Translations under genes and position numbers: made by a program
The notes under the pieces: generated by a model
Seen by the model: the letters and a program-made list of their open reading frames with translations, nothing else
Database searches by the model: none
What the model was told of the DNA's origin: nothing
From: Thermoactinospora rubra
GTDB lineage: Bacteria; Actinomycetota; Actinomycetes; Streptosporangiales; Streptosporangiaceae
Assembly: GCF_002093975.1 (NCBI RefSeq)
Contig: NZ_MSZZ01000074.1
Coordinates: 1 to 37,001 of the forward strand
Length of the DNA stretch: 37,001 bases
Reading direction: 5' to 3'
In this document: piece by piece, positions 13,514 through 20,807 of the stretch
Position numbering within the stretch: position 1 is the first letter of the stretch
Layout of the letters: each line of letters starts with the position of its first letter

Positions 13514-14254
13514 GTGGCACGAGGAGGACGCAGAGACCGCCCGATCGACCGCGACGCCGGTCCGGTCGCCGAGTTCGTCGACGATCTGCGCCGCCTGCGC
13601 GGTGCCCTGTCGCTCCAGGAGATCGGCGACCGCATGGGGTACCACTCCAGCACGGTGTCCAGGCGGCTGAGCCCGGGCGAGCGGCCGCCGCTGGACTTCG
13701 TCCGCGCCTACGTGACCGCCTGCGGCGGCGACGTGGAGTCGTGGGAGGAGCGGTGGCACGCCCTGGAGCCGGAGGGCGGCGGTCCGCCCGTGGGCCCCCG
13801 CCGTGCCCGCCCGTGGTGGATCCTCGCCGTCGCCGCGGCGATCGCGACCGCCGCGGTCGCCGCTTGGTTATGGATCGTGCCGGAGCCCACGCCGCGGGCC
13901 GCCCCGGCCACGAGCCCGTCCCCGCCCGCCCCCTCCCACGGCTTCACCTGGCAGATCGAGAGGATGCTGTCCCGCCTCAGCTCCCGCACCTGGAGCCAGC
14001 CCGCCGCCGGCCGCGTGGAGATCTGGGCGAACCTCTCCTGCCCGCGGCCCGGCGGCGCCTACTGGATCGCCCTGCGGCCAGGCGGCGACCCGGTGCGCTT
14101 CGCGTGCGGCTCCTGGCAGTACCACCAGTGGCCGAACGTGCCGGCGGGCATCCACCACTTCGAGGTGTGGAAGGACAACGACGGCCTGCCCCTCAGCGGC
14201 GAGGGCGTGCTGCGCTCCACCATCCCGATCGTCGAGCAGCCCAAGGCCGGCTAG
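13514..14254 (+). CDS. XRE-type HTH protein with one transmembrane helix
   Basis: Membrane-anchored DNA-binding-like protein (246 aa). Residues about 17-60 form an HTH (LSLQEIGDRMGYHSSTVSRRLS), residues 101-121 a single transmembrane helix (WWILAVAAAIATAAVAAWLWIV), then a Pro-rich linker and an extracellular domain of about 105 residues with two cysteines (NLSCPRP, FACGSW). The GTG at 13514 has GGAGGAAG just upstream; a far-upstream TTG is open but lacks a ribosome site. The layout resembles actinobacterial one-component sensors with a cytoplasmic HTH and outer sensor domain. The divergent secreted protein may be its target or ligand. Its stop codon shares CTAG with the convergent diiron gene. 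Confidence 0.8.
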   Translation: MARGGRRDRPIDRDAGPVAEFVDDLRRLRGALSLQEIGDRMGYHSSTVSRRLSPGERPPLDFVRAYVTACGGDVESWEERWHALEPEGGGPPVGPRRARPWWILAVAAAIATAAVAAWLWIVPEPTPRAAPATSPSPPAPSHGFTWQIERMLSRLSSRTWSQPAAGRVEIWANLSCPRPGGAYWIALRPGGDPVRFACGSWQYHQWPNVPAGIHHFEVWKDNDGLPLSGEGVLRSTIPIVEQPKAG

Positions 14255-15273
14255 AACACCGGGATGATGTCCTCCGGATCGACCACGTCGACCTGCACGC
14301 CCTCGATGTCCAGCTCCGGGATCGCCGGGAACGCGATCCCCCAGCGCTCGACGATCGCCCGGACGCGCGCCATCGCCTGCCGCCAGTTCTCGGCCTGCTC
14401 CTCGTACGACAGCACCCCCAGCCCCGCGTCCCTGGCGTGATCCATCAGGACGCGGTGGTTGGGCAGGAAGTACGGCGGAAGCTCCCAGAAGCCCTCGGGC
14501 GGCTCCCACAGGATCATCGACAGGAACACGAAGCCCGCGCGCAGCTGGCGGGTGATGAGCGAGCGCGTCTCGTCGGTGAGGCCCGGCCACTCCTTCTCCA
14601 GGATCGTCATGCAGATCTGCAGGTGGCGGGACTCGTCGCGGCCGATGCGCTGGAACATCTCGCTGAAGACGGGATGCGTCGTCCCTGACGCCATGCCGCG
14701 GAACAGCGTCGAGGCGGCCATCTCCCCCATCATGAAGCTCGTGAACAGCACCGGCAGCGTGTACTTGCCCACGGCGGCGCTGTAGCCGTGCCAGTAGCGG
14801 CCGCCATTGTGGTACAGCCAGCCGATGTTGTTGTGCGCCGCCCGCTCCAGGTCGTCGGTGGGAGTCCAGTTCAGCGGGCCGCCGGGCCACAGCCGCGCGA
14901 TGGTCCGCTGGCAGCACTCCTCGTGGTTCATCTCGTCCCGGGTGATGGAGAAGAAGCACTTCCTGACCGGGTCCTCCTCGTGCTTCTCGAAGGCCTGGAT
15001 CGTCGCGCGGGCGAAGACGGCCGGGCCCGAGGCGTCGAAGTTGGCCAGCACGGAGAACCAGTACATGATCCCCAGGCGCTGCTCCCGCGTGAAGTCCTCG
15101 GGCCGCAGGCCGTCCCAGGGCAGGTCGGCGGGGTTCCAGACCACACGCTTGGACTTCTCGTAGATCTGCGCCAGCTTCTCGGTCTCGACCCGCCACTCCA
15201 TCGGGTAGATGTTGGGCTGGGGGATCTCGGGCGCGGGCCAGAAACCGCCCTCGGGGATCGTGAGGTCAGCCAT
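14251..15273 (-). CDS. Ferritin-like diiron (R2/AurF-like) protein
   Basis: A 340-aa all-helical protein with two ExxH motifs, TRDEMNHEECC and GRDESRHLQIC, each preceded by further Glu candidates (EKHEED; FMMGEMAA). This pattern is the carboxylate-bridged diiron site of ribonucleotide reductase R2-like and AurF-like oxygenases. The C-terminus ends VVDPEDIIPVF. The ATG at 15273 has AGGAGGTG eight bases upstream. It is shorter and different from true NrdB, and no reductase partner is present, so an oxidase or oxygenase role is more likely. It lies downstream of the EamA exporter on the same strand but has its own likely promoter. Substrate unknown. Confidence 0.75.
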   Translation of the reverse strand: MADLTIPEGGFWPAPEIPQPNIYPMEWRVETEKLAQIYEKSKRVVWNPADLPWDGLRPEDFTREQRLGIMYWFSVLANFDASGPAVFARATIQAFEKHEEDPVRKCFFSITRDEMNHEECCQRTIARLWPGGPLNWTPTDDLERAAHNNIGWLYHNGGRYWHGYSAAVGKYTLPVLFTSFMMGEMAASTLFRGMASGTTHPVFSEMFQRIGRDESRHLQICMTILEKEWPGLTDETRSLITRQLRAGFVFLSMILWEPPEGFWELPPYFLPNHRVLMDHARDAGLGVLSYEEQAENWRQAMARVRAIVERWGIAFPAIPELDIEGVQVDVVDPEDIIPVF

Positions 15274-15295
15274 CGTTGTGACACCTCCTGCCCCC

Positions 15296-15324
15296 ATCCT
15301 GTGCCCCGCCGTCATGTCTTTCAA
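15296..15324 (-). promoter_or_regulatory. Promoter of the diiron gene
   Basis: On the minus strand TTGAAA (15324-15319), a 17-bp spacer and CAGGAT (15301-15296) form a good sigma-A-type promoter. Transcription would begin near 15289, so the ribosome site AGGAGGTG would lie at the very 5' end of the mRNA. Confidence 0.5.
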
Positions 15325-15348
15325 GCCGCCGCCTGTCTTCAGGGCCTT

Positions 15349-16233
15349 TCACGTACGGCTGCGCTGGGTCACCGCCACGCAGACGAGGACGGCCAGCGCC
15401 CCGGCCACGGTGGCCCAGCCGTACCTCTCGCCGAGCAGCAGCCACGCCCACACCAGCGTGAGCAGCGGCTGGAGCAGCTGGGTCTGGCCGGCGCGGGCGA
15501 TGCCGCCCAGGGCCAGGCCGGCGTACCACGGCAGGAAGCCCAGGAACATGGAGATCAGGGCGACGTAGACGAATCCGGCGATCGCGTCCCAGCGCGGGGT
15601 GATCTCGGTGGTCGCGGCGAGGACGGCGGAGACCGGCAGCGTCACGGGCAGGGAGATCACCAGGGCGTAGGAGATGACGCGCCAGCCGGGCGTGGCCTGG
15701 GTGAGGCGGGCGCCCTCGGTGTAGCCGACGGCGGCCGACAGCAGCGCGCCCACGAGGAGGAGGTCGGCCCAGGTCGCGCCGCCGCCGCCCTGGGCGAGCG
15801 TGAAGACCGTGATCGAGACGGCGCCCGCCGTACAGGCCGCCCAGAACAGGGGGCGCGGGCGCTCGCCGGCGCGCAGGACGGCGCAGACCGCCGTGGCGGC
15901 GGGCAGCAGGCCGATGACCACGGCGGCGTGGGAGGCGCTCGCGCCCAGGTGCAGGGCCAGGCTGCTGAAGACCGGGAAGCCGAAGACGACGCCGCCGGAG
16001 ATGAGCGCGTAGGCGGGCCATTGGGCGCGTGGCGGCAGCAGCGGCAGGCGGGCCAGGCGCAGGCAGGCGAGGGCGACGAGACCGGCGACGGCGGCCCGTC
16101 CGACGGCCACCAGCCAGGGGTCGAAACCGCGCATCGCGAAGACGGTGGCCGGGACGGAGCCGGAGAAGGCCAGCACGCCCAGGAGCGCCAGCAGCGTGCC
16201 CCGCCGCGCCTGCGCCCCAGCCCGCGACACCAC
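15349..16233 (-). CDS. EamA/DMT-family transporter
   Basis: Drug/metabolite transporter with ten hydrophobic helices in two EamA repeats (294 aa from 16233). Repeat 1 starts GTLLALLGVLAFSGSVPAT; repeat 2 contains LGFLPWYAGLALGG and the closing LLGERYGWATVAGALAVLVCV. The frame stays open to 16443, but residues before TM1 are disordered and lack a ribosome site. The GTG pair at 16233/16230 is the simplest start, with an upstream GTG also possible. It diverges from a MocR-type regulator, a common arrangement where the regulator controls export of an amino acid or amine. Start uncertain; family firm. Confidence 0.82.
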   Translation of the reverse strand: MVSRAGAQARRGTLLALLGVLAFSGSVPATVFAMRGFDPWLVAVGRAAVAGLVALACLRLARLPLLPPRAQWPAYALISGGVVFGFPVFSSLALHLGASASHAAVVIGLLPAATAVCAVLRAGERPRPLFWAACTAGAVSITVFTLAQGGGGATWADLLLVGALLSAAVGYTEGARLTQATPGWRVISYALVISLPVTLPVSAVLAATTEITPRWDAIAGFVYVALISMFLGFLPWYAGLALGGIARAGQTQLLQPLLTLVWAWLLLGERYGWATVAGALAVLVCVAVTQRSRT

Positions 16234-16399
16234 AGCAGGGTCCCGCCCTGCCTGTGCCCCGGTCCCAGCCGCCACAGGTTCCCGGCGGCCGTCCGCCCGC
16301 GGAGCGGCCGGAGCCCGCGGGTCCCGGTCCGCCGAGGAAGACGTCCGGGCGATCGCCTCGGCGAGACCCGGCAGCTCGTCGCTCCGGATCGCGAAGGGA

Positions 16400-16433
16400 A
16401 CCGCTATCGCGCCATTCTCAATACCGCTATTCT
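16400..16433 (+). promoter_or_regulatory. Direct-repeat operator and promoter upstream of MocR gene
   Basis: ACCGCTAT occurs at 16400-16407 and 16423-16430, 23 bp apart (two turns), and a similar inverted element GATAGCAGTAT lies inside the coding start at 16451. MocR regulators commonly bind such direct repeats. TATTCT (16428-16433) ends eight bases before the ATG at 16442, so the mRNA may be leaderless. Confidence 0.5.
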
Positions 16434-16441
16434 TATTCCTC

Positions 16442-17839
16442 ATGAAAGACGATAGCAGTATCGCCTCGCTCGCCGCGATACTGCGCCGGGAGGCGGCCAG
16501 GCTCCGGCCGGGCGACCGTCTGCCCTCCAGCCGCGAGCTGATGCGCCGCCACAACGTCAGCCCCGTCACCGTCTCCAGGGCCATCGGCCTGCTCGCCGCC
16601 GAAGGCCGCGTGGTCACCAAACCCGGCAGCGGCGCCTTCGTCGCCTCCCCCGCCCCGCGGGCCGCGGAGGCGCCCGACCTGTCCTGGCAGACGGTCGCGC
16701 TCGGCGACCGCGTGGTGGACGAGTCGGGCGTCGCCGCGCTGCTCGCCGGCCCTCCGGAGGGCGTGATCCCGCTGACCGGCGGCTACCTCCACCCGCCCAT
16801 GCGCCCCGACAAGCAGCTCGGCCAGGCCGCCGCGCGGGCCGCGCGCAGGCCCGGCGTCTGGGCCATGCCGCCCGTGGCCGGCCTGCCGGAGCTGCGCAGG
16901 TGGTTCGCCGCCCAGGCGGGCGGCGGCGTGACGGCCGCCGACACGCTCATCGTGAGCGGCGGCCAGGCCGCGCTGACCCACGCCTTCCGCGCGCTGGCCG
17001 CCCCCGGCACGCCGGTGCTCGTCGAGACCCCCACCTATCCGGGCGCGCTGGCCGCGGCCAAGGCGGCGGGCCTGCGGGCGGCCGCCGTACCGACGGACGA
17101 ACAGGGGGTACGGCCGGACCTGCTGGCCGAGGCGTTCGCGGTGACCGGCGCCCGGGTGTTCTACTGCCAGCCGACCGTCCACAACCCGACGGGCGCGACC
17201 CTGCCGGGGGAACGCCGCGAGCAGATCCTGGAGACGGCCAGGCGGCACGGCGCGTTCGTGATCGAGGACGACTACGCCCGCTACCTCACCCCCGCCGCGC
17301 CGGCCCCGATGGTCGCGATGGACAGGCACGGCACCGTCGTCTACGTCAACTCCCTCACCAAGATCCTGTCCCCCAGCCTGCGCGTGGCAGCCGTGATCGC
17401 CCGCGGCCCCGCCGCGCGCCGCCTGCGCGCCAGCCAGCTGGTGGAGTCGTTCTTCGTGGCCAGGCTGCTGCAGGAGACCGCGCTGGAGTTCGTCACCTCC
17501 CCGGCTTGGGCCCGGCACCTGGCGGCCGTCCACGCCGACCTCCTCGCCCGCCGCGACGCGCTGGCCGCCGCGATCGCCGCCCGGCTGCCCGCCGCCCAGC
17601 TGCACCTGCTGCCGATCGGCGGCAAGCACCTGTGGGTACGGCTGCCGCCGGAGGTCGACGAGGCGGCCCTGGTGGAGGCGGCCAAGCGGCACGGCGTGCT
17701 GGTCAGCCCAGGCAGGATCTACTACCCGGCCGAGCCGCCGGGACCGCGGCTGCGCCTGACCCACAGCGCCACCGCGCACCTGCCGGAGCTGGCCGAAGGC
17801 GTCGAGAGGCTGGCTCAGGCGCTGGCGAACACCTCGTAG
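16442..17839 (+). CDS. MocR-family regulator (GntR HTH + aminotransferase domain)
   Basis: Regulator of 465 aa with an N-terminal GntR winged helix (1-68: LPSSRELMRRHNVSPVTVSRAI, PGSGAFV) and a PLP-binding class I aminotransferase fold. The PLP residues are present: HNPTG at 247-251, EDDYAR at 275-280 and Lys307 in SLTKILSPSLRV. Such proteins sense PLP-amine adducts and act as activators or repressors, not as free transaminases. It diverges from the EamA exporter, its probable target, and direct repeats in the gap are candidate sites. The last 25 bp overlap the convergent monooxygenase-like gene. Confidence 0.92.
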   Translation: MKDDSSIASLAAILRREAARLRPGDRLPSSRELMRRHNVSPVTVSRAIGLLAAEGRVVTKPGSGAFVASPAPRAAEAPDLSWQTVALGDRVVDESGVAALLAGPPEGVIPLTGGYLHPPMRPDKQLGQAAARAARRPGVWAMPPVAGLPELRRWFAAQAGGGVTAADTLIVSGGQAALTHAFRALAAPGTPVLVETPTYPGALAAAKAAGLRAAAVPTDEQGVRPDLLAEAFAVTGARVFYCQPTVHNPTGATLPGERREQILETARRHGAFVIEDDYARYLTPAAPAPMVAMDRHGTVVYVNSLTKILSPSLRVAAVIARGPAARRLRASQLVESFFVARLLQETALEFVTSPAWARHLAAVHADLLARRDALAAAIAARLPAAQLHLLPIGGKHLWVRLPPEVDEAALVEAAKRHGVLVSPGRIYYPAEPPGPRLRLTHSATAHLPELAEGVERLAQALANTS

Positions 17840-18120
17840 TGCTCGACGGTGAGCTCCTTGTCGACCAGGTAGCGGTCGTCCTCCAGGTAGAAGACGGCCC
17901 GCGAGGGGTCCTCCCCGGCGAACGCCTTGATCGCCTCCCACGACTCCCACAGCGAGATGAGGAAGAACTCCACCCGGTCGCCCACCTGCCGCCGCGTGAA
18001 GTACACGCCGTGGTTGCCGGGCGTGCCGGTGTAGCCGGGGAATCCCGTGCGCAACAGGTAGGACTCGTAGGCCTCGGCGTCCTCGGGCCGCGTCCAGCCC
18101 CGCCACGTGCGGATCACCAT
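17815..18120 (-). CDS. Antibiotic biosynthesis monooxygenase-like (dimeric alpha/beta barrel) protein
   Basis: Small cytosolic protein (101 aa) of the ABM/dimeric alpha-beta barrel fold: an opening strand MVIRTWRGWTRPEDAEAYESYL, a central strand VEFFLISLWESWEAIKAFAG and a closing strand after DRYLVDKELTVEHYEVF. Members include heme-degrading and quinol monooxygenases, but many have no known activity. The ATG at 18120 follows AGGAGG. Its 3' end overlaps the MocR coding sequence by 25 bp in convergent orientation. It diverges from the CGNR gene across 35 bp. Confidence 0.8.
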   Translation of the reverse strand: MVIRTWRGWTRPEDAEAYESYLLRTGFPGYTGTPGNHGVYFTRRQVGDRVEFFLISLWESWEAIKAFAGEDPSRAVFYLEDDRYLVDKELTVEHYEVFASA

Positions 18121-18155
18121 GATTTCGCAACCTCCTATGGACGTACAGTGGTTAC

Positions 18156-18656
18156 ATGGTGGCACTCGTACGCGACTTCCTGAACACCTACGCGGTGGAC
18201 ACGGAGGCCGAGGAGCTGTCCTCCCCCGCCGACCTGACGCTGTGGCTGCGCGAGCGTGGCCTGGTCGAGGTGTCCGCCCGGGCCACGGAGGACGACCTGG
18301 GCGTGGCCGTGAGCCTGCGCGAGGGCCTGCGCGCCGCCCTGCGGGGCGAGCCGCGCGAGCTGCCCGTCCTGCCGCTCAGGATCGCCGTGGCCGGCCGCCC
18401 GCGCCTGGAGCCCGTCGAGGGCGGCGTGGCGGGTGGCCTGGCCAGGATCGTGGCGGCCACCATGGATCCGGCCTGGGAGCGGCTGAAGGTGTGCGCGGAG
18501 CCGACATGCCAGTGGGCGTTCGTCGACGCCTCCAAGAACAAGTCGCGGTCATGGTGTGACATGAAGGTGTGCGGCAACCGGACGAAAACCCGTGCCTACC
18601 GGGCCAGGAAGGCGGGTTCGCGTCCTCGGGAGGCCTCAAGGACCGATACGGTGTAA
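18156..18656 (+). CDS. CGNR zinc-finger protein (ABATE domain)
   Basis: Putative stress-responsive transcription regulator (166 aa). The C-terminal CGNR zinc finger has Cys113, Cys118, Cys134 and Cys139, with SWCDMKVCGNRTKTRAYR; the N-terminal helical part is the ABATE-type domain (FLNTYAVDTEAEEL). The ATG at 18156 lies seven bases after TACAGT (18144-18149), so the mRNA may be leaderless. The divergent monooxygenase-like gene is the natural candidate for regulation. Family certain, effector unknown. Confidence 0.9.
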   Translation: MVALVRDFLNTYAVDTEAEELSSPADLTLWLRERGLVEVSARATEDDLGVAVSLREGLRAALRGEPRELPVLPLRIAVAGRPRLEPVEGGVAGGLARIVAATMDPAWERLKVCAEPTCQWAFVDASKNKSRSWCDMKVCGNRTKTRAYRARKAGSRPREASRTDTV

Positions 18657-18659
18657 CAC

Positions 18660-18687
18660 GTGCGCGCGAGATCCTCCGGTCGCGCAC
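18660..18687 (+). terminator. Inverted repeat after CGNR gene
   Basis: GTGCGCG (18660-18666) pairs with CGCGCAC (18681-18687) around a 14-nt loop, between the CGNR stop and the GNAT ribosome site. It may be a weak terminator or a leader hairpin of the GNAT gene. Confidence 0.4.
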
Positions 18688-18713
18688 GACGGCAGGCGAA
18701 GGAGCGGGCCGAG

Positions 18714-19322
18714 ATGGCAGACGTGGGCGTCCGGGCGGCCCGGCGCGAAGATGTGCTTCAGGTGGCGAACACGCAGATTCGCGCCTGGCGCTACGGCTAC
18801 CGGGAGTTCCTGCCCGAAGGGCCGCTGGAGCAGATGACCGGCCCGGCGGCGGAGAAGATGTGGCTGCGGCAGTGGGACGAGGCGATCAGCGACCCGCCCT
18901 CCTCCCGCCATCGCGTGCTGGTCGCCGTCGAGACGATCCTCGACACCGAGGGTTTCCCCGCGCTGGGCCTGGGCGGCAGCTCCGCCCCGGCGATCCCGCG
19001 CGGCGGCGAGCGGGTGGTCGGCCTGGCCTCCCACGCCCCGGCCGAGGACCCCGACCTCGACCCCACCGTGGTGGCCGAGATGCTGACGCTGCTGGTCGAC
19101 CCCGACTTCACCCGGCGCGGCCACGGCAGCCGCCTGCTCAACGCGACGGTCGACTACCTGCGCGAGGACGGCTACCAGCAGGTCGTCACCTGGACCTTCG
19201 CCGACAACCACGCCATGCTCGGGTTCCTGGAGTCGGCCGGCTGGGGCGAGGACTCGGCCGAGCGCGTGCTCGACATGGGGCGTCCCGTCAGGATGGTCAG
19301 GCTCGTCACGGACATCAGCTGA
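18714..19322 (+). CDS. GNAT-family N-acetyltransferase
   Basis: Acetyltransferase of the GNAT fold (202 aa). It opens with VGVRAARREDVLQVANTQIRAWRYGYREFLP, and the acetyl-CoA-binding motif A is VDPDFTRRGHGSRLLNATVDYL, followed by VTWTFADNHAMLGFLESAGW. A loop around residues 80-105 (LGLGGSSAPAIPRGGERV) is longer than usual. The ATG at 18714 has GAAGGAG eight bases upstream. menA begins three bases after its stop, so the two are translated from one mRNA. Substrate unknown. Confidence 0.88.
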   Translation: MADVGVRAARREDVLQVANTQIRAWRYGYREFLPEGPLEQMTGPAAEKMWLRQWDEAISDPPSSRHRVLVAVETILDTEGFPALGLGGSSAPAIPRGGERVVGLASHAPAEDPDLDPTVVAEMLTLLVDPDFTRRGHGSRLLNATVDYLREDGYQQVVTWTFADNHAMLGFLESAGWGEDSAERVLDMGRPVRMVRLVTDIS

Positions 19323-19325
19323 AAG

Positions 19326-20201
19326 ATGGCGACTTTCCCCCAGTGGGTGGCCGGCGCGCGCCCCCGTACTCTTCCCAACGCCGTCGTCCCGGTCGCCGTC
19401 GGCACCGGCGTCGCGATCGCCGAGGGCGGCGCGGTCTGGTGGCGCGCCCTGCTCGCGCAGGCGGTGGCGCTGCTGCTGCAGATCGGGGTCAACTACGCCA
19501 ACGACTACAGCGACGGCATCCGCGGCACAGACGACCGGCGGGTGGGGCCCATGCGGCTGGTCGCCTCCAAGGCGGCCCCGCCCCGCCAGGTGCTGGCCGC
19601 CGCGCTCGGCTGCTTCGCCCTGGCGGCGGTCGCCGGGCTGGTGCTGGTCGTCCTCACCCAGGCGTGGTGGGTGCTGCTCGTGGGCGCGGCGGCCATCGCC
19701 GCCGCCTGGTTCTACACCGGCGGCTGGACCCCGTACGGCTACCGCGGCCTGGGCGAGGTGGCGGTGTTCGTGTTCTTCGGCGTCGTCCCGGTGGTCGGCA
19801 CGGCGTTCGTGCAGACCGGGCGGCTGTCGTGGCTGGCCCTGCTGGCCTCGGTCCCGGTCGGGCTGCTGTCGTGCTCGATGCTCGTGGTCAACAACCTGCG
19901 CGACATCCCGACCGACCGGGAGTCCGGCAAGCGCACGCTGGCCGTCCGGCTGGGCGATCGCCGTACCCGGGTGCTGTATGCGGCGTGCGTGATCGGCGCC
20001 GTGGTGCTGGCGGCGGCCCTGGCGGCGCTCCGGCCGCCGGCCGCGGCCACGCTGCTGTGCGCGCCGCTGGCCGTCGGGCCGGTGCGGGCGGTCCTGCGGG
20101 GCGCGGCCGGCCCGGCGCTGATCGGCGTGCTGCAGCGGACCGGCAAGCTGCAGCTCGCGTTCGGCCTGCTGTTCACGCTGGGCCTGGCGATCAGCTGGTA
20201 G
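19326..20201 (+). CDS. menA: 1,4-dihydroxy-2-naphthoate polyprenyltransferase
   Basis: Membrane UbiA-family prenyltransferase (291 aa) that attaches the polyprenyl chain to dihydroxynaphthoate in menaquinone synthesis. It opens WVAGARPRTLPNAVVPVAVG; the first Asp-rich site is NYANDYSDGIRGTDD (about 56-70) and the second is NNLRDIPTDRESGKRTLAVRLG, with seven to nine hydrophobic helices around them. It starts three bases after the GNAT stop. No other men genes are in the window. Its end overlaps the convergent second GNAT by 11 bp. Confidence 0.95.
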   Translation: MATFPQWVAGARPRTLPNAVVPVAVGTGVAIAEGGAVWWRALLAQAVALLLQIGVNYANDYSDGIRGTDDRRVGPMRLVASKAAPPRQVLAAALGCFALAAVAGLVLVVLTQAWWVLLVGAAAIAAAWFYTGGWTPYGYRGLGEVAVFVFFGVVPVVGTAFVQTGRLSWLALLASVPVGLLSCSMLVVNNLRDIPTDRESGKRTLAVRLGDRRTRVLYAACVIGAVVLAAALAALRPPAAATLLCAPLAVGPVRAVLRGAAGPALIGVLQRTGKLQLAFGLLFTLGLAISW

Positions 20202-20679
20202 GCGTCGCGGCCCGCATGACGACCCTGGGCGCCAGCTCGATCCCCAGCGCGCGCTCGTGCTCGACCAGCGCCCGCAGCTGCGGCCCCCAGGCCGTCTCGG
20301 GCAGCATCTCGAAGCCGTGCCTGGCGTACCAGGGCGCGTTCCACGGCACGTCGCGGAACGTCGTCAGCGTCACGCCCAGCACACCGGAGGCCGCCGCGTG
20401 GTCCAGCACCGCCGCCACCAGCCGCCCGCCGATGCCTCGCCGCATCCGGTCCGGCCGCACCGCCAGCTGATCCAGATGGACGTGGCCGTCGACCCAGCCG
20501 ACGAGCGCGAAGCCCTCGGGCGGGTCGCCCTCGACGAGCACGCGCGAGGGGTCGTCGACCTCCTCGATCATGGTCGTGCCGGGCGGGAAGACGATGCCCA
20601 CCTCGGCGAACAGCCCGTCGGCCGCCCGTTCGACCTCCGCGAGCCCGGCCAGCTCGGCCGCCTGAGCCCATCGCACCAT
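20191..20679 (-). CDS. GNAT-family N-acetyltransferase
   Basis: Acetyltransferase of 162 aa. Motif A is LAVRPDRMRRGIGGRLVAAVLDHAAASG, followed by VTLTTFRDVPWNAPWYARHGFEML, a typical small GNAT core. The ATG at 20679 has GGAGG eight bases upstream. It is the gene after dapB on the same strand, separated by 128 bp with three hairpins, so it probably has separate control. Substrate unknown; not closely similar to the GNAT at 18714. Confidence 0.88.
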   Translation of the reverse strand: MVRWAQAAELAGLAEVERAADGLFAEVGIVFPPGTTMIEEVDDPSRVLVEGDPPEGFALVGWVDGHVHLDQLAVRPDRMRRGIGGRLVAAVLDHAAASGVLGVTLTTFRDVPWNAPWYARHGFEMLPETAWGPQLRALVEHERALGIELAPRVVMRAATPTS

Positions 20680-20721
20680 CGGCACGCCTCCACGGTTCCC
20701 TCGGTCGAGGAGCTGCCGTAC

Positions 20722-20804
20722 GCTCGTGGATACGAGCCCGGCTGTGCGGAGCCGGGCAACCCCTTGTGACGTGTGCCCTCGGCGCCATGCCGTGGGCACA
20801 CGTC
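20722..20804 (-). terminator. Three consecutive hairpins downstream of dapB
   Basis: Stems: GACGTGTGCCC/GGGCACACGTC (20768-20778/20794-20804, 11 bp, perfect), GCCCGGCT/AGCCGGGC (20736-20743/20750-20757) and GCTCGT/ACGAGC (20722-20727/20732-20737). The first follows the dapB stop by a few bases and is a likely terminator. The last two overlap by two bases and are mutually exclusive, lying upstream of the GNAT gene. Confidence 0.6.
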
Positions 20805-20807
20805 GTC

